The notes beneath the pieces were generated by a model that was given only the letters and a program-made list of their open reading frames with translations, was not told where the DNA came from and searched no databases. DNA of 64,000 bases from contig NZ_SELO01000002.1 of the NCBI RefSeq assembly GCF_004146235.1, positions 1-64,000 on the forward strand, written 5' to 3'. Positions within the stretch are counted from its first letter, which is position 1. Each line of letters begins with the position of its first letter. The stretch is from Tropicimonas sp. IMCC6043. GTDB lineage: Bacteria > Pseudomonadota > Alphaproteobacteria > Rhodobacterales > Rhodobacteraceae. Both the position numbers and the translations under genes were made by a program. Of the stretch, positions 52,301-61,910 are shown in pieces.

Positions 52301-53221
52301 ATGGCGAAGATGCCCCTGGTCCGGGTCAATGTCGAAGGTGACAGGCTCACAGCACCCGAGCAGGTGCAGGGCGAATTGCACGCGGCGCTGACGCGGACGA
52401 GCCCGGGCGCACCGGTCGTGGTGATGATCCACGGCTACAAGTTCTCGCCTGCCTTCGAGCCGCACTCGCCCCACAGCCACATCCTCTCGCTCTCCCCGGC
52501 GCGCGACGACTGGAAGGCACTTTCCTGGCCTCGGGCGCTCGGTCTCGGTTCGGACGCCAAGGACGAGCCGCTCTGCATCGCCTTCGGTTGGGAGGCGCGC
52601 GGCTCGCTGTGGCACGCCTACGAGCGCGCCGCGAAAGCGGGGCGGGCGCTGGCGGCACTGATTGTGCTCGTACGCCGGCTCCGGCCGGAGATTTCGGTCG
52701 ACGTGTTGGCTCACTCGCTTGGCTGCCGCGTTGCACTCTCGGCGCTCCCCCACCTGCCCGCGCGCTCCATGGGCCGGGCCGTGCTGATGGCGCCGGCGGA
52801 ACTGCGCTCGCGCGCCATCGCGCGGCTCGACAGCGTCGCAGGGCGTTCTGTCGAAGTCCTGAGCATCACCAGTCGCGAGAACGGCGTCTACGACCGGCTT
52901 CTGGAATGGCTGCTGGCGCCGCTGCGCTTCGGTGACCGGTCGCTCGGCGCGGGATTGTCGCATCTCGCCGACAACTGGATCGACGTGAATATCGACCACC
53001 GCGACACCCGGGCCGCCCTCGCCAGTTGCGGCTTTCCCGTGCCCGCCTCCGACAAGCGAATCTGCCACTGGTCGGTCTATCTCCGCCCCGGCCTCTTCCC
53101 ATTCTACCGCGCCGTCCTGCACCGGAAGATTCCACTCAACACTCTGCGTCAGCAGAAACGGGAGGTGTCGCAGGCAGGCGCCGGGCCGCGCTTCCGGCTT
53201 CCGTTGCCATTTGCTTCGTGA
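52301..53221 (+). CDS. Alpha/beta-hydrolase-like protein
   Basis: 306 aa. The oxyanion region PVVVMIHGYKFSP and nucleophile elbow LAHSLGCRVAL (serine about residue 145) mark an alpha/beta hydrolase; the late acid and histidine are less certain. The length and the SLWHAYERAAKAG region recall esterases of the DUF900-type. The substrate is unknown. ATG 52301 is preceded by no strong Shine-Dalgarno (GATGTAGTGG), so the start is moderately sure. The gene is divergent from metZ. Confidence 0.75.
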   Translation: MAKMPLVRVNVEGDRLTAPEQVQGELHAALTRTSPGAPVVVMIHGYKFSPAFEPHSPHSHILSLSPARDDWKALSWPRALGLGSDAKDEPLCIAFGWEARGSLWHAYERAAKAGRALAALIVLVRRLRPEISVDVLAHSLGCRVALSALPHLPARSMGRAVLMAPAELRSRAIARLDSVAGRSVEVLSITSRENGVYDRLLEWLLAPLRFGDRSLGAGLSHLADNWIDVNIDHRDTRAALASCGFPVPASDKRICHWSVYLRPGLFPFYRAVLHRKIPLNTLRQQKREVSQAGAGPRFRLPLPFAS

Positions 53222-53237
53222 GGACCCGCCGCGCGGG

Positions 53238-53750
53238 TCAGGGTTGCGGCAAATGCACCGGTTGCGTGAGCAGCAGGGCGAGCGATGCATTCTCGCGGCC
53301 GAAATCGAAAACGAAATCGTCCAGGGTACCAGACTCCACAAACGCTTCTTGGTCGTTGTCTGGCACGGGCGGCGCATCGTCGGCGGAGACCTCGGTCAGA
53401 GGGCGGGAAAGCAGTGCCTGCGCCTCGTCCGACAAAGCCCGGAAATCACGCGACAAACGCGCGCGGTTCTTCAGAAGATACCCGGCAGCCCCCCGACGGA
53501 ATCCGTCACGGTCACGAGGGTCGACCCGGTCGAGAAGGCAGGAGAGGAAATAGAGCGCGAAATCCTCCGGCGAGAAGGAGGTTCGCTGCGCCATCAGCGT
53601 AGCATAGGCGCACTCCATCAAATCGCCGGTTTCATCGCCGGCCGTCATGTCGGGATCGATACGGCCATGCAGCGTCATCGCCCGGAGCGCTTCGCCGAAA
53701 GCAATATCCTTCTGCCGCTCCTGGACAGGATCCATGCCGGTTGCCGGCAT
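53238..53750 (-). CDS. Hypothetical protein, about 170 aa
   Basis: Unrecognised soluble protein. Segments that look protein-like: DPVQERQKDIAFGEALRAMT, EDFALYFLSCLLDRVDPRDR, DGFRRGAAGYLLKNRARLSR, ending in an acidic LDDFVFDFGRENASLALLL. The whole ORF is open to 54737, but the upstream part is arginine-rich shadow sequence. The start (53750, or 53735) lacks a clear ribosome binding site. It converges with the hydrolase gene (17 bases between the two stops). Confidence 0.5.
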   Translation of the reverse strand: MPATGMDPVQERQKDIAFGEALRAMTLHGRIDPDMTAGDETGDLMECAYATLMAQRTSFSPEDFALYFLSCLLDRVDPRDRDGFRRGAAGYLLKNRARLSRDFRALSDEAQALLSRPLTEVSADDAPPVPDNDQEAFVESGTLDDFVFDFGRENASLALLLTQPVHLPQP

Positions 53751-54007
53751 ACCGGTTGTGAGTCGGAATACGCTGTTCACCACTGCCCGAAAGGACCGTT
53801 TTCCGGCCCCTTTTCCCGTTTCTGCTCTGCGCGGAACGTTCCGGATGCCCGGTCGCCCCGTATTTTCTGGGAAAAGACTAGACCAGCCGAGCGCACGACA
53901 CAAGTTGGACACTTGGACAGTCACGCTTTCGTGGCGGACGCCGTTTCTGCCTTGCCCTCCCGCGCGCAAGCGTCTTGTTTCCGGTCCGGACCGACAGGAG
54001 AAAGCGC

Positions 54008-54712
54008 ATGCCTCAGGACCCGATCGACCTTTACTACTGGCCAACGCCCAATGGCTGGAAGATCTCGATCGCGCTCGAGGAGATGGACCTGCCCTACCGG
54101 TTGCATCTCGTCGAGATTGGCAAGGGCGCCCAATATGACCCCGGCTTCCTGGAGATCGCGCCGAACAACCGCATTCCGGCGATTGTCGACCCGGACGGGC
54201 CCGACGGCGCGCCGGTCTCGATCTTCGAATCCGGTGCGATCCTGCAATATCTCGCCCGGAAGACCGGCCGCTTCTACGGCGAGAGCGAGCGCGACAGGAT
54301 CGCTGTTGAACAATGGCTCTTCTGGCAGGTCGGCGGCGTCGGTCCGATGGCCGGGCAGGCGCATCATTTCCTGAAATACGCACCCGCGATGGACCCGCCC
54401 CAAGACATCCCCTATGCGCAGGACCGGTATCGCCGCGAGGTTTCCCGGCTCTACGGGGTGCTCGACCGGCAACTCGCGAAGCACCGATACGTGGCGGGCG
54501 ATTTCTATTCCATTGCCGATATGTCGCTCTGGGGCTGGGCCTCGCTCTGGGAGGGCCAGCTGCAGGTGCTCGCCGACACGCCCAACATGGCGCGCTGGCT
54601 CGAGGATCTCGCCGCGCGGCCGGGCGTGCAGCGGGGCCGCGCGCTGGCCGCCGAGAAACGCTCCGACTTCCGCCGCGAGGCGTCGACCCACAGGTTCCTG
54701 TTCCGGCACTAG
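54008..54712 (+). CDS. Glutathione S-transferase family protein
   Basis: 234 aa, of the GST/YfcG-like (Nu class) type. The thioredoxin-fold half runs IDLYYWPTPNGWKISIALEE, with NNRIPAIVDPD and ESGAILQYLARKTG (glutathione-binding SES-like motif E-S-G); the helical half holds QWLFWQVGGVGPMAGQAHHF and GDFYSIADMSLWGW. YfcG-type proteins have disulfide-bond reductase activity. AGGAG precedes ATG 54008. It stands between a long shadow-ORF region and the binding-protein gene. Confidence 0.92.
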   Translation: MPQDPIDLYYWPTPNGWKISIALEEMDLPYRLHLVEIGKGAQYDPGFLEIAPNNRIPAIVDPDGPDGAPVSIFESGAILQYLARKTGRFYGESERDRIAVEQWLFWQVGGVGPMAGQAHHFLKYAPAMDPPQDIPYAQDRYRREVSRLYGVLDRQLAKHRYVAGDFYSIADMSLWGWASLWEGQLQVLADTPNMARWLEDLAARPGVQRGRALAAEKRSDFRREASTHRFLFRH

Positions 54713-54790
54713 GGTCGGGAGTCGAAATCCGTTCCATTCCCGGACGACATGCCGTTAACTGCCCCGCAGTGGGAAAACAGGGAGCGACAC

Positions 54791-56263
54791 ATGTTCATCC
54801 GCCACATGATGGCCACCGCCGCCCTGGCGCTGGCCGCCACGGGAGCGCTGGCCGCACAGGACGAGATCACCATCGGCATGGCGCTGGAACCACCCAATCT
54901 CGACCCGACCGGCGGCGCTGCCGCCGCCATCGACGAGGTGGTCTATGCCAATGTCTTCGAGGGGCTCACCCGTTTCGCACCGGACGGCTCCATCGTGCCC
55001 GGCCTCGCGGAGAGTTGGGACATCTCGGAGGACGGCACGGTCTACACCTTCCATCTGCACGAGGGCGTGACCTTCCATGACGGCTCGGCAATGGATGCGG
55101 AGGACGTGAAGTTCTCGCTCGACCGAGCCCGCGCCGAGGACAGCACCAACGCCCAGAAGGCGCTTTTTGCCGGGATCACGGATGTCGAGGTGGTTGATCC
55201 GCTCACCGTCAAGGTGACGCTCGCCAACCCGGACGGCGCCTTCCCGTTCAAGATGGCCTGGGGCGACGCGGTGATCCTTGCGCCGGAGACCGCCGACGAG
55301 GCCGCGACGAAACCCATCGGCACCGGCCCCTTCGCCTTCTCCAACTGGGTTCAGGGCGATTCGGTCGAGATCACCCGCTACGATGGCTACTGGGGCGAAG
55401 CGCCGGCGCTGGCCAAGGCGACCTTCAAGTTCATCTCGGACCCCAACGCCGCCTTTGCGGCGATGATGGCCGGCGACGTCGACGCCTACCCGAACTTCCC
55501 GGCACCTGAGACGCTGGCGCAGTTCGAGGCCAACCCGATGTTCAAGGTGATCGTCGGCTCGACCGAGGGCGAGACGATCCTCGCCATGAACAACAAGGCC
55601 GCGCCGCTCGACAACGTCAAGGTGCGCGAGGCCATCGCCCATGCGATCAACCGTCAGGAGATCATCGATGGCGCGATGCATGGCTTCGGCACGCCGATCG
55701 GCACGCATTTCGCGCCGCACAATCCCGATTACGTCGACCTGACCGCGCAATCGGCCTACGATCCGGAAGCGGCGAAGGCGCTGCTAGCGGAGGCCGGGCA
55801 AACCGACCTCAAGCTGCGCCTGGCGCTGCCGCCCCCGTCCTATGCCCGCCGCGGCGGCGAAATCGTGGCGGCCGAGCTGCGCGCGGTCGGGATCGAGACC
55901 GAGATCAGCAACCTCGAATGGGCGCAGTGGCTCGAGCAGGTGTTCAAGGGCAAGGATTTCGACCTGACCATCGTCAGCCACACCGAGCCCGCGGACATCA
56001 ACATCTACGCAAGGCCGGATTACTACTTCCAGTATGACAACCCGGACTTCCAGGCGCTGATGGCCGAGCTTGATGTCACCACGGACGCCGCAACGCGCAG
56101 CGAGCTCCTGAAGTCAGCACAGGAGATGATCGCGAATGACTATGTGAACGCGTTCCTCTTCCAGCTGGCCAAGGCAGGCGTCGCCAATGCCAAGATCGAG
56201 GGCCTGTGGGAGAACACGCCGACCCAGGCCAACGACCTGACGGGCGTCCACTGGACAGACTAG
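54791..56263 (+). CDS. Peptide/nickel-type ABC transporter substrate-binding protein
   Basis: Family 5 extracellular solute-binding protein, 490 aa. The signal peptide ends in ATGALAAQD; the mature lobe begins EITIGMALEPPNLDP. The typical stretch VYANVFEGLTRFAPDGSIV with PGLAESWDISEDGTVYTF is clear. It should sit in the periplasm and hand oligopeptides or similar ligands to a DppBC-type permease, but no permease or ATPase genes follow; they must be elsewhere or absent. AGGGAG precedes ATG 54791. Confidence 0.92.
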   Translation: MFIRHMMATAALALAATGALAAQDEITIGMALEPPNLDPTGGAAAAIDEVVYANVFEGLTRFAPDGSIVPGLAESWDISEDGTVYTFHLHEGVTFHDGSAMDAEDVKFSLDRARAEDSTNAQKALFAGITDVEVVDPLTVKVTLANPDGAFPFKMAWGDAVILAPETADEAATKPIGTGPFAFSNWVQGDSVEITRYDGYWGEAPALAKATFKFISDPNAAFAAMMAGDVDAYPNFPAPETLAQFEANPMFKVIVGSTEGETILAMNNKAAPLDNVKVREAIAHAINRQEIIDGAMHGFGTPIGTHFAPHNPDYVDLTAQSAYDPEAAKALLAEAGQTDLKLRLALPPPSYARRGGEIVAAELRAVGIETEISNLEWAQWLEQVFKGKDFDLTIVSHTEPADINIYARPDYYFQYDNPDFQALMAELDVTTDAATRSELLKSAQEMIANDYVNAFLFQLAKAGVANAKIEGLWENTPTQANDLTGVHWTD

Positions 56264-56282
56264 GCACAGAGCGGGACGCCCG

Positions 56283-57467
56283 ATGAGGGGGCGTCCCGCA
56301 GCATTTCGAGGCTCAGGCGTGACATCGCGCTTCATCCGCGGCGCTGCGGCGCTTCTTCTCTGCGGCGCGATGATCGGCGCGGGATGTCCGGCGTCGTCGC
56401 AGGACGCGCCCGGACTGCGTTTTCTCGGTGCGGCCGAGATCGCCACCGGGACGCGCTTCGAGGGAACCGAGATCGGCGGACTCTCGGGTCTTGCCTGGCG
56501 TGGCGGCGATGCCTGGCTTGCGATCTCCGATGATGGCGCCGATCCGCGGGTCTACGATTTCACCCTGACGCTTCAGGAGGAGCGGCTCGGCGCTGGGAGC
56601 ATCCGGATCGACGCGGTGCGCCGGCTGACACCTGCTGGCGGAGGGCGTTTCAAACCGCCGCTCGACCCGGAAGCCATTGCCCTCGGTCCAGGCGGCTGGA
56701 TCTACGTCGCCGACGAAGGATACACGTGGAAAGGTCATCCGTCACAGGTGCGGATCTTCAACGGCGACTTTGCCTCGCGCGGCAGCCTGGCCCCGCCGCC
56801 GAAGATCCGGCCGGACGGGTTCCGGAATGACCTCGGTAGCCGCGGCGTGCGGCGCAAGTTCGGCTTCGAGAGCATCGCGATCACCCCGGACGGCCGCCGC
56901 CTCTTTACCGCGGTCGAGCAGGCGCTGCTTCAGGACGGTCCGGCGGTCGGCCCCGCCATCGGGTCCCGGACCCGGCTATTCAGCTACGATCTAGAGAGCG
57001 GCGCGGCCGGGCCGGAATATGCCTACCCGCTCGCGCCGGTGCCCGGCATGCTGCCCCTGCCGCTCGCGCAGGAAGCCGCGGGGCTCGTCGGGCTTCTGGC
57101 GCTCGACAACGCGGGCGGCTTTCTTGCGCTCGAACGCAGCTTCACGCTGAGCACTGGATTCTCGGTGCGGCTTTTCCGGGTCGACACTGCCGGCGCGACG
57201 GATGTGAGCGGCGACTTTGTGCTACCCGAGGACGCCATCCCCGTCCGCAAGCGCGAGCTGCTGGATCTGGCAAACCTCGGGATCGAGCTCGACAACATGG
57301 AGGGCATGGCGCTCGGACCGGAACTCGCAACCGGCGAGCGCTTGTTGCTCCTCGTCTCCGACAACAATTTCCGGGCACGGCAGAGGACGCTCTTCCTCGC
57401 CTTCGGGTTCCTCCCCGACGCAGAGCAACGCGCCGCTCTGGACCCATCGGAGGCGCGCGCGGACTGA
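56283..57467 (+). CDS. Esterase-like phytase-family protein (secreted)
   Basis: 394 aa with a beta-propeller-like sequence of the phytase-like (PF13449) type: GTEIGGLSGLAW, DPEAIALGPGGWIYVADEG, GFESIAITPDGRRLFTAVEQ and NMEGMALGPEL. The N-terminal signal may be a lipoprotein type (GAMIGAGCPAS). It could hydrolyse organophosphate or other esters, but the substrate is unknown. The start is ATG 56283 or GTG 56319; the latter is closer to the signal peptide. It lies 19 bases after the binding-protein gene. Confidence 0.8.
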   Translation: MRGRPAAFRGSGVTSRFIRGAAALLLCGAMIGAGCPASSQDAPGLRFLGAAEIATGTRFEGTEIGGLSGLAWRGGDAWLAISDDGADPRVYDFTLTLQEERLGAGSIRIDAVRRLTPAGGGRFKPPLDPEAIALGPGGWIYVADEGYTWKGHPSQVRIFNGDFASRGSLAPPPKIRPDGFRNDLGSRGVRRKFGFESIAITPDGRRLFTAVEQALLQDGPAVGPAIGSRTRLFSYDLESGAAGPEYAYPLAPVPGMLPLPLAQEAAGLVGLLALDNAGGFLALERSFTLSTGFSVRLFRVDTAGATDVSGDFVLPEDAIPVRKRELLDLANLGIELDNMEGMALGPELATGERLLLLVSDNNFRARQRTLFLAFGFLPDAEQRAALDPSEARAD

Positions 57468-57505
57468 CGCAACGTCCGATCGCGTGGAGTCGGCGCATCG
57501 AGTGT

Positions 57506-57549
57506 TGCAATTTCTTGCAATAACGCGCACCAGTCCGCAAGAATTTGCA
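57506..57549. promoter_or_regulatory. Inverted repeat, candidate operator of the DeoR gene
   Basis: The arm TGCAATTTCTTGC (57506-57518) pairs with GCAAGAATTTGCA (57537-57549) with one mismatch; the spacer is 18 bases, centre to centre 31 bases, about three helical turns. The right arm ends 12 bases before the deoR start. The spacing suits cooperative binding and autorepression by the DeoR protein. Confidence 0.6.
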
Positions 57550-57561
57550 GGAACTGCTGCC

Positions 57562-58323
57562 ATGGGAAGCCCGTTCAACACCCCGGAAGCCCGCCAGCGT
57601 CTTCTTCGGACCCGCGCCGCCGAGGGGGTACCTCTGGTGTTGTCGCAACTCGCAGAAGAGTTCGCCGTCTCGCCGGACACGATCCGGCGCGACCTTCTGG
57701 CGCTCGAGGCGGCAGGCGCGGTGACGCGGGTCCGCGGCGGCGCCTTGCCGGTCGCACCGCTCGCCGCCCCGCTCCATGTCCGACAGGCAAGCACCGGCGC
57801 GCTGGCCGAACGGCTCGCCCGCGCTGCGCTCCCGCTCGTCGAGGACGGCATGGTGCTAATGCTCGACGGTGGCACCAGCGTGACGCATCTCGCCCGCGCG
57901 CTCCCGGCCTTGCCTCGCGGGCTCGTGGTCACGCCCTGCCCCGACGTGGCGACCGTGACCCTCGCGCGCGGCACGGAGACCATTCTCGTCGGCGGTCGAC
58001 TCTCGCGTTTCGGCGGCATCGCCGTGGGCCAGGCGGCCGAGCGGATGATCTCAGAGATCGCCGCCGATCTCTGCCTGCTCGGGGCGTGCGGGCTCGATGC
58101 CGGTTTCGGCCTCGGCGCCGACGATGCTGACGAAGCCGCCGTCAAGCGGGCCATGGCGCAGGCGAGCGCCCGCGCCGTTGTGCTGACCGGCGCACCAAAG
58201 CTCGGACGCCGCGCCCGCCACCGCGTCCTGCCTTGCGACGCGCTCGACCTGCTGGTAACGGACGCGCCCGCCTCCGCCACCGAAGCCTTCGCCGATACCG
58301 GCATGGAGATCCGTCATGTCTGA
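57562..58323 (+). CDS. DeoR-family transcriptional regulator
   Basis: 253 aa. The N-terminal helix-turn-helix (LSQLAEEFAVSPDTIRRDLLAL, in short LAEEFAVSPDTIRRDL) is followed by the sugar-phosphate-binding domain (LDGGTSVTHLARALP, VGGRLSRFGGIAVG, GACGLDAGFG, LVTDAPA). The effector is typically a phosphorylated sugar. AGGAA precedes ATG 57562. Its gene overlaps the MFS gene by eight bases, and the likely operator lies directly upstream, so the pair is a self-contained transport operon. Confidence 0.93.
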   Translation: MGSPFNTPEARQRLLRTRAAEGVPLVLSQLAEEFAVSPDTIRRDLLALEAAGAVTRVRGGALPVAPLAAPLHVRQASTGALAERLARAALPLVEDGMVLMLDGGTSVTHLARALPALPRGLVVTPCPDVATVTLARGTETILVGGRLSRFGGIAVGQAAERMISEIAADLCLLGACGLDAGFGLGADDADEAAVKRAMAQASARAVVLTGAPKLGRRARHRVLPCDALDLLVTDAPASATEAFADTGMEIRHV

Positions 58324-59476
58324 CACCGCCGCCCCCCGGCGAATCGCCTGGCGTACGCCCTGGCGCGCCGTCGCCGCCGCTTTCGCCTTCAACGGCATTC
58401 TGCTCGGCATCTGGGCCGCGCGCATCCCGGCTGTGGTCGAGATCCACGCCCTTTCGGAAGCCGATCTCGGCCTGCTGCTGCTCTTCATGGGGGTCGGTGC
58501 GCTGGTCTCGTTCCCGCTCGCAGGACGGCTTGCCGACAGCCTTGGCGCGGCGCGGCTGACCCGCTGGATCGCCGCGAGCTACTCGCTGACGCTGATCCTC
58601 ATCGCACTGGCGCCGTCGCGCCCCTGGCTCGCCGTCGCGCTTTTCCTCTTCGGCATGGCGCATGGCTCGATGGACGTGGTGATGAACACCTGGGCCAGCG
58701 AGGCGGAGAAACGCGCGGGCCGCGCGATCATGTCCTCCTTCCACGCGATGTGGAGCCTCGGTGCCGGGCTGGGCGCGCTCTCGGGCTTCGCGGCGACCAG
58801 CTTCGGCTGGTCGGTGCCGCTGCATTTCATCGCCGGCGCGCTCGTGTCGGCGGCGCTCTTCCTGCCCTTCCTGACCCTGCCATGGCAGTCGGACACGCGC
58901 CCGCACGATCCGAACGCGCCGGTCTTTGCGATCCCCCGCGGCGCGCTGGTGCTGGTGGGCCTCGTCGCGCTCGCCGCAGCGGCAAGCGAAGGGTCCGTGG
59001 CGGATTGGAGCGCCGTCTATCTCGCCGATGTCGTGCAAGCCGGCAAGGCGCAGGCGACGCTCGGCTTCGCCGTCTACTCGGTTGCGATGGTCAGCACGCG
59101 CTTGCTGGTCGATCGGGTGGTAACGCTGCTTGGCCCGGTGCTCTGGGCACGGATCAGCGGCCTGCTGGCAGCAACCGGCATGGGGCTCGTGGTCGCCTTC
59201 CCGGTCCTGCCGGTGGCACTGGCAGGGTATGTCCTGCTCGGCATCGGCTGTGCGGCAATCGTGCCGCTGGCCTTCAGCCGCGCCGCCGCGGACCCCTTTG
59301 TGCCACCCGGGCAGGCAATCGCCTCGGTGGCGACGCTCTGCTACGGCGCATTGCTGATGGGACCGCCGGCGGTCGGGTTCATCGCCGAGGCGACCTCGCT
59401 GCGGATCGCACTTGGGCTCATCGCCGCGCAGGCGCTCCTGATCACGCTGCTCGCGGGCGTTCTCCGGCGGCCGTGA
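58316..59476 (+). CDS. MFS transporter
   Basis: 386 aa, 12 transmembrane segments expected. The motif between TM2 and TM3 reads GALVSFPLAGRLADSLGAAR, the major facilitator A-motif; FGMAHGSMDVVMN and PFVPPGQAIASVATLCYGAL are characteristic later. The neighbouring DeoR gene suggests a sugar or sugar-derived substrate; this is inference. It overlaps deoR by eight bases. Confidence 0.9.
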   Translation: MSDTAAPRRIAWRTPWRAVAAAFAFNGILLGIWAARIPAVVEIHALSEADLGLLLLFMGVGALVSFPLAGRLADSLGAARLTRWIAASYSLTLILIALAPSRPWLAVALFLFGMAHGSMDVVMNTWASEAEKRAGRAIMSSFHAMWSLGAGLGALSGFAATSFGWSVPLHFIAGALVSAALFLPFLTLPWQSDTRPHDPNAPVFAIPRGALVLVGLVALAAAASEGSVADWSAVYLADVVQAGKAQATLGFAVYSVAMVSTRLLVDRVVTLLGPVLWARISGLLAATGMGLVVAFPVLPVALAGYVLLGIGCAAIVPLAFSRAAADPFVPPGQAIASVATLCYGALLMGPPAVGFIAEATSLRIALGLIAAQALLITLLAGVLRRP

Positions 59477-59492
59477 GCCGCCGCAGCGAGTA

Positions 59493-61898
59493 TCAGAACA
59501 GGTCGAACCGCACGGGGTTCTGTGCCCAATAGACCCGGCCGGCAAAGAGCAGCCGCTCGCGCGGATCGTTCGCGGCGCGATAGGCGATTCCCGCCTCCTG
59601 GCTCGCGCGTTCGAGCGCCTGAAGTGTCTGCGGTCCGACTGCGCCGTCGACCGTGACCTGCTGGCCGAGCTCCTTGAGCAGCATCTGCAGCGCCATGCCG
59701 AGTTCGCTTGCCGGTATATCGCCAAGAAGCTCGCGCGCCTTGGCCGCCGCTTCCTCGTTCGAGAGGTTGGCCGCCTTGGCCGCGCGCACGGCCGCCTCGG
59801 CCCCGCCCTTGCCAGGCACGTCGTCGTTGAGGATCAGCACCGCCGCGTTGGTCCCGCCCCAGCCGTCGCCGCGCTCGAGACCGATATCGTACCAGCGTAC
59901 CGCCTCCGGCACGTCCTTCGCGCCGAGTTGGCCGCGCAGGATCATCCGCGCAATGCTGCTCGGGGCGCTCGGATGTCCGCCTTCGCTGGCCTTCTTGTAG
60001 TAGTCGAAGGCCGTCTGAAAGTCCGGCGGATTCCCGTCCAGACCCCGGACCGCAACGAAGGCGAGATTGGCGTAGCCATAGATGTCCTCGCGGGCTTCGG
60101 ACGCGCGGAGATAGCGCATGCCGCGCTCGGGAATGTAGTGGTCGCTGTCCTTGTTGAGGAAATAGATGCCGAGTTCGTTCATCGAGTAGGTATGTCCCAA
60201 CTCCAGCGCGCTTTCGAGCAGTTCAAAGCCACGCTGTCGCTCCGCTTCGGTCTCGCCGTTGTTGAGAAGCTGCTTGCCGAGCCGGTGCATCGGGTAGGGA
60301 TCGCCGAGCGATGTGCCGCGTTCGAGCAATTCGCGTGCGAGTTCCTGGTTCTCCGGGATGCCAGTGGCCTCACGGTCGATCTGGTCGGTCGAGAACAGAA
60401 CCGAGAGCGCGTGGAGCGCGCGGAGATGCCCGCCCTCGGAAGCCGCCTCGAAATTGGCAAAGGCTTGCTCAAGCCGACCCAAGCCTTGCTGGACGCGGCC
60501 GAGCTGGTAGCGGAAGCGTGCGTTCTCCGGGTCTCGCTCCACCGCCGCCTCACAGGCCGAAAGCGCCGCGAGTAGGTCGATCTCGTTGGGCAGCCGGTAG
60601 ATGCCGACGCCCCCGAGGTCGAGCGCGTCACCCGCTTCGAGGTCGCAAGGATCGACCGTCAGGTCCAGCGCGACATCGACCCGCCGCTCGGATCCATCGG
60701 GATGTTCGATGTTCACTGCGAACTGGTCGGACACGGAATAGTCGTCGAGACTGGTCGCACGGATATCGGAGATCTGAGGCGAGTAGATGATCCGTGGTCC
60801 GCCCGACGGTGTCTCGCCAACCGAAAGGATACCGCTGTCCGGCGGCGTGACCAGTTCGGCGTCCTGGAAGGGCACATCGAGCCGGGCCTGGAAGAGGTCG
60901 GCGATGTCGACCCGCCGGTCGAACGGCTTCTCGATCCGGATCGAGACCGGTTCGAGGGAAATCGGCCCGTTCGCCGGCGAGGCAAGCACCATACCCCGGT
61001 CCGGCGAAACCGTCTCGCCCTCGGCCGGGGCGGTCTGCGCTTCCGGCCGGGCCACCGCCGGGATGAGGTAGAAGGGCCGCACCAGCGTCGAGCTTTCCCA
61101 GGGCACCTGCTTTCCCTGCGTCGCCGAATAGACCTGCTCGCGAACGCGCGGGAACAGGTTCTGGATATTCTCCCCGGGCGTCGTCCCGACCGCATTGATG
61201 ATCGCCGACGTGTAGGGGCTGTTGCCGCCCACATCGCCGTCCATCGCCACCGCGCCGGGCGACGTGGAGAAGGCCACGAAGGAATTGAGAGGCGTGGAGA
61301 ATACGTCGAAGCCTGACTTGGTCTCGAAGAGATTGGCATCCAGATCCGCTGCGAGGCGGATATCGGGGAAAGGATTGTCGCGACAGGAATCGAGGATTGC
61401 GACATGGGTCGCGCCGCGCGCCGCAAGCGTCTCGATCACCCGGTCCAGCGTCATCGTCTCCAGCGGCACGTCATAGATCGAGGCAAAGGCGGCATCGGTC
61501 GGCAACAGGTAGTTGCGCCTCCCGATCTGGATGCCGTGGCCGGCATAGTAGAACACGACGTCTGCGCCCTCGGTGATGTTCAGCATCGCGGTGCGCAGGA
61601 GTTCCTCGAACTCGCGCTTGTCGAGGTCGTAGCCGTCGAAGACGTTGAAGCGGAAGGACCGCAACATCGCCGCCATGTCCTCCGCGTCGCGCCGCGCATT
61701 GCCGAGATCGGGGACCGAGTCGTAGTCCTGGTTGCCGACGACGATGGCGACACGTCCGGGAACGGCCCGGCCGGTGTCGGCGCGGGTGACCTGGCGCAGA
61801 TCCGCCGACGCCGGGAGGCCGGCGACGGCAAGCCCGCAGACGAGGAGAGCAATCCGGGAAGCTCCGGACGCCAGGCGAAATCTCGCTGTGTGAGACAT
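59493..61898 (-). CDS. Secreted caspase-like protease with Sel1-type repeats
   Basis: 801 aa. A signal peptide ends near residue 33 (LPASADLR). A caspase/metacaspase-like domain covers about residues 48-280: GRVAIVVGNQDY, then the catalytic histidine H121 in YYAGHGIQIGRRNYLLP and cysteine C172 in VAILDSCRDNPF. Both are intact. A linker with a beta-rich segment follows, then Sel1/TPR-like helical repeats (about residues 480-690: LLERGTSLGDPYPMHRLGKQL, LLESALELGHTYSMNELGIY and more), then a PG-binding-like tail VTVDGAVGPQTLQALERA. So it may act in the periplasm near peptidoglycan. It is 12 bases downstream of the lipoprotein gene. Confidence 0.9.
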   Translation of the reverse strand: MSHTARFRLASGASRIALLVCGLAVAGLPASADLRQVTRADTGRAVPGRVAIVVGNQDYDSVPDLGNARRDAEDMAAMLRSFRFNVFDGYDLDKREFEELLRTAMLNITEGADVVFYYAGHGIQIGRRNYLLPTDAAFASIYDVPLETMTLDRVIETLAARGATHVAILDSCRDNPFPDIRLAADLDANLFETKSGFDVFSTPLNSFVAFSTSPGAVAMDGDVGGNSPYTSAIINAVGTTPGENIQNLFPRVREQVYSATQGKQVPWESSTLVRPFYLIPAVARPEAQTAPAEGETVSPDRGMVLASPANGPISLEPVSIRIEKPFDRRVDIADLFQARLDVPFQDAELVTPPDSGILSVGETPSGGPRIIYSPQISDIRATSLDDYSVSDQFAVNIEHPDGSERRVDVALDLTVDPCDLEAGDALDLGGVGIYRLPNEIDLLAALSACEAAVERDPENARFRYQLGRVQQGLGRLEQAFANFEAASEGGHLRALHALSVLFSTDQIDREATGIPENQELARELLERGTSLGDPYPMHRLGKQLLNNGETEAERQRGFELLESALELGHTYSMNELGIYFLNKDSDHYIPERGMRYLRASEAREDIYGYANLAFVAVRGLDGNPPDFQTAFDYYKKASEGGHPSAPSSIARMILRGQLGAKDVPEAVRWYDIGLERGDGWGGTNAAVLILNDDVPGKGGAEAAVRAAKAANLSNEEAAAKARELLGDIPASELGMALQMLLKELGQQVTVDGAVGPQTLQALERASQEAGIAYRAANDPRERLLFAGRVYWAQNPVRFDLF

Positions 61899-61910
61899 GG
61901 CTGGTACGCC

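Noticed and set aside
53751-54737. Upstream half of the 499-codon minus-strand ORF
   Set aside because: It is arginine- and serine-rich and lies opposite the glutathione S-transferase gene; only the last 170 codons look like protein.
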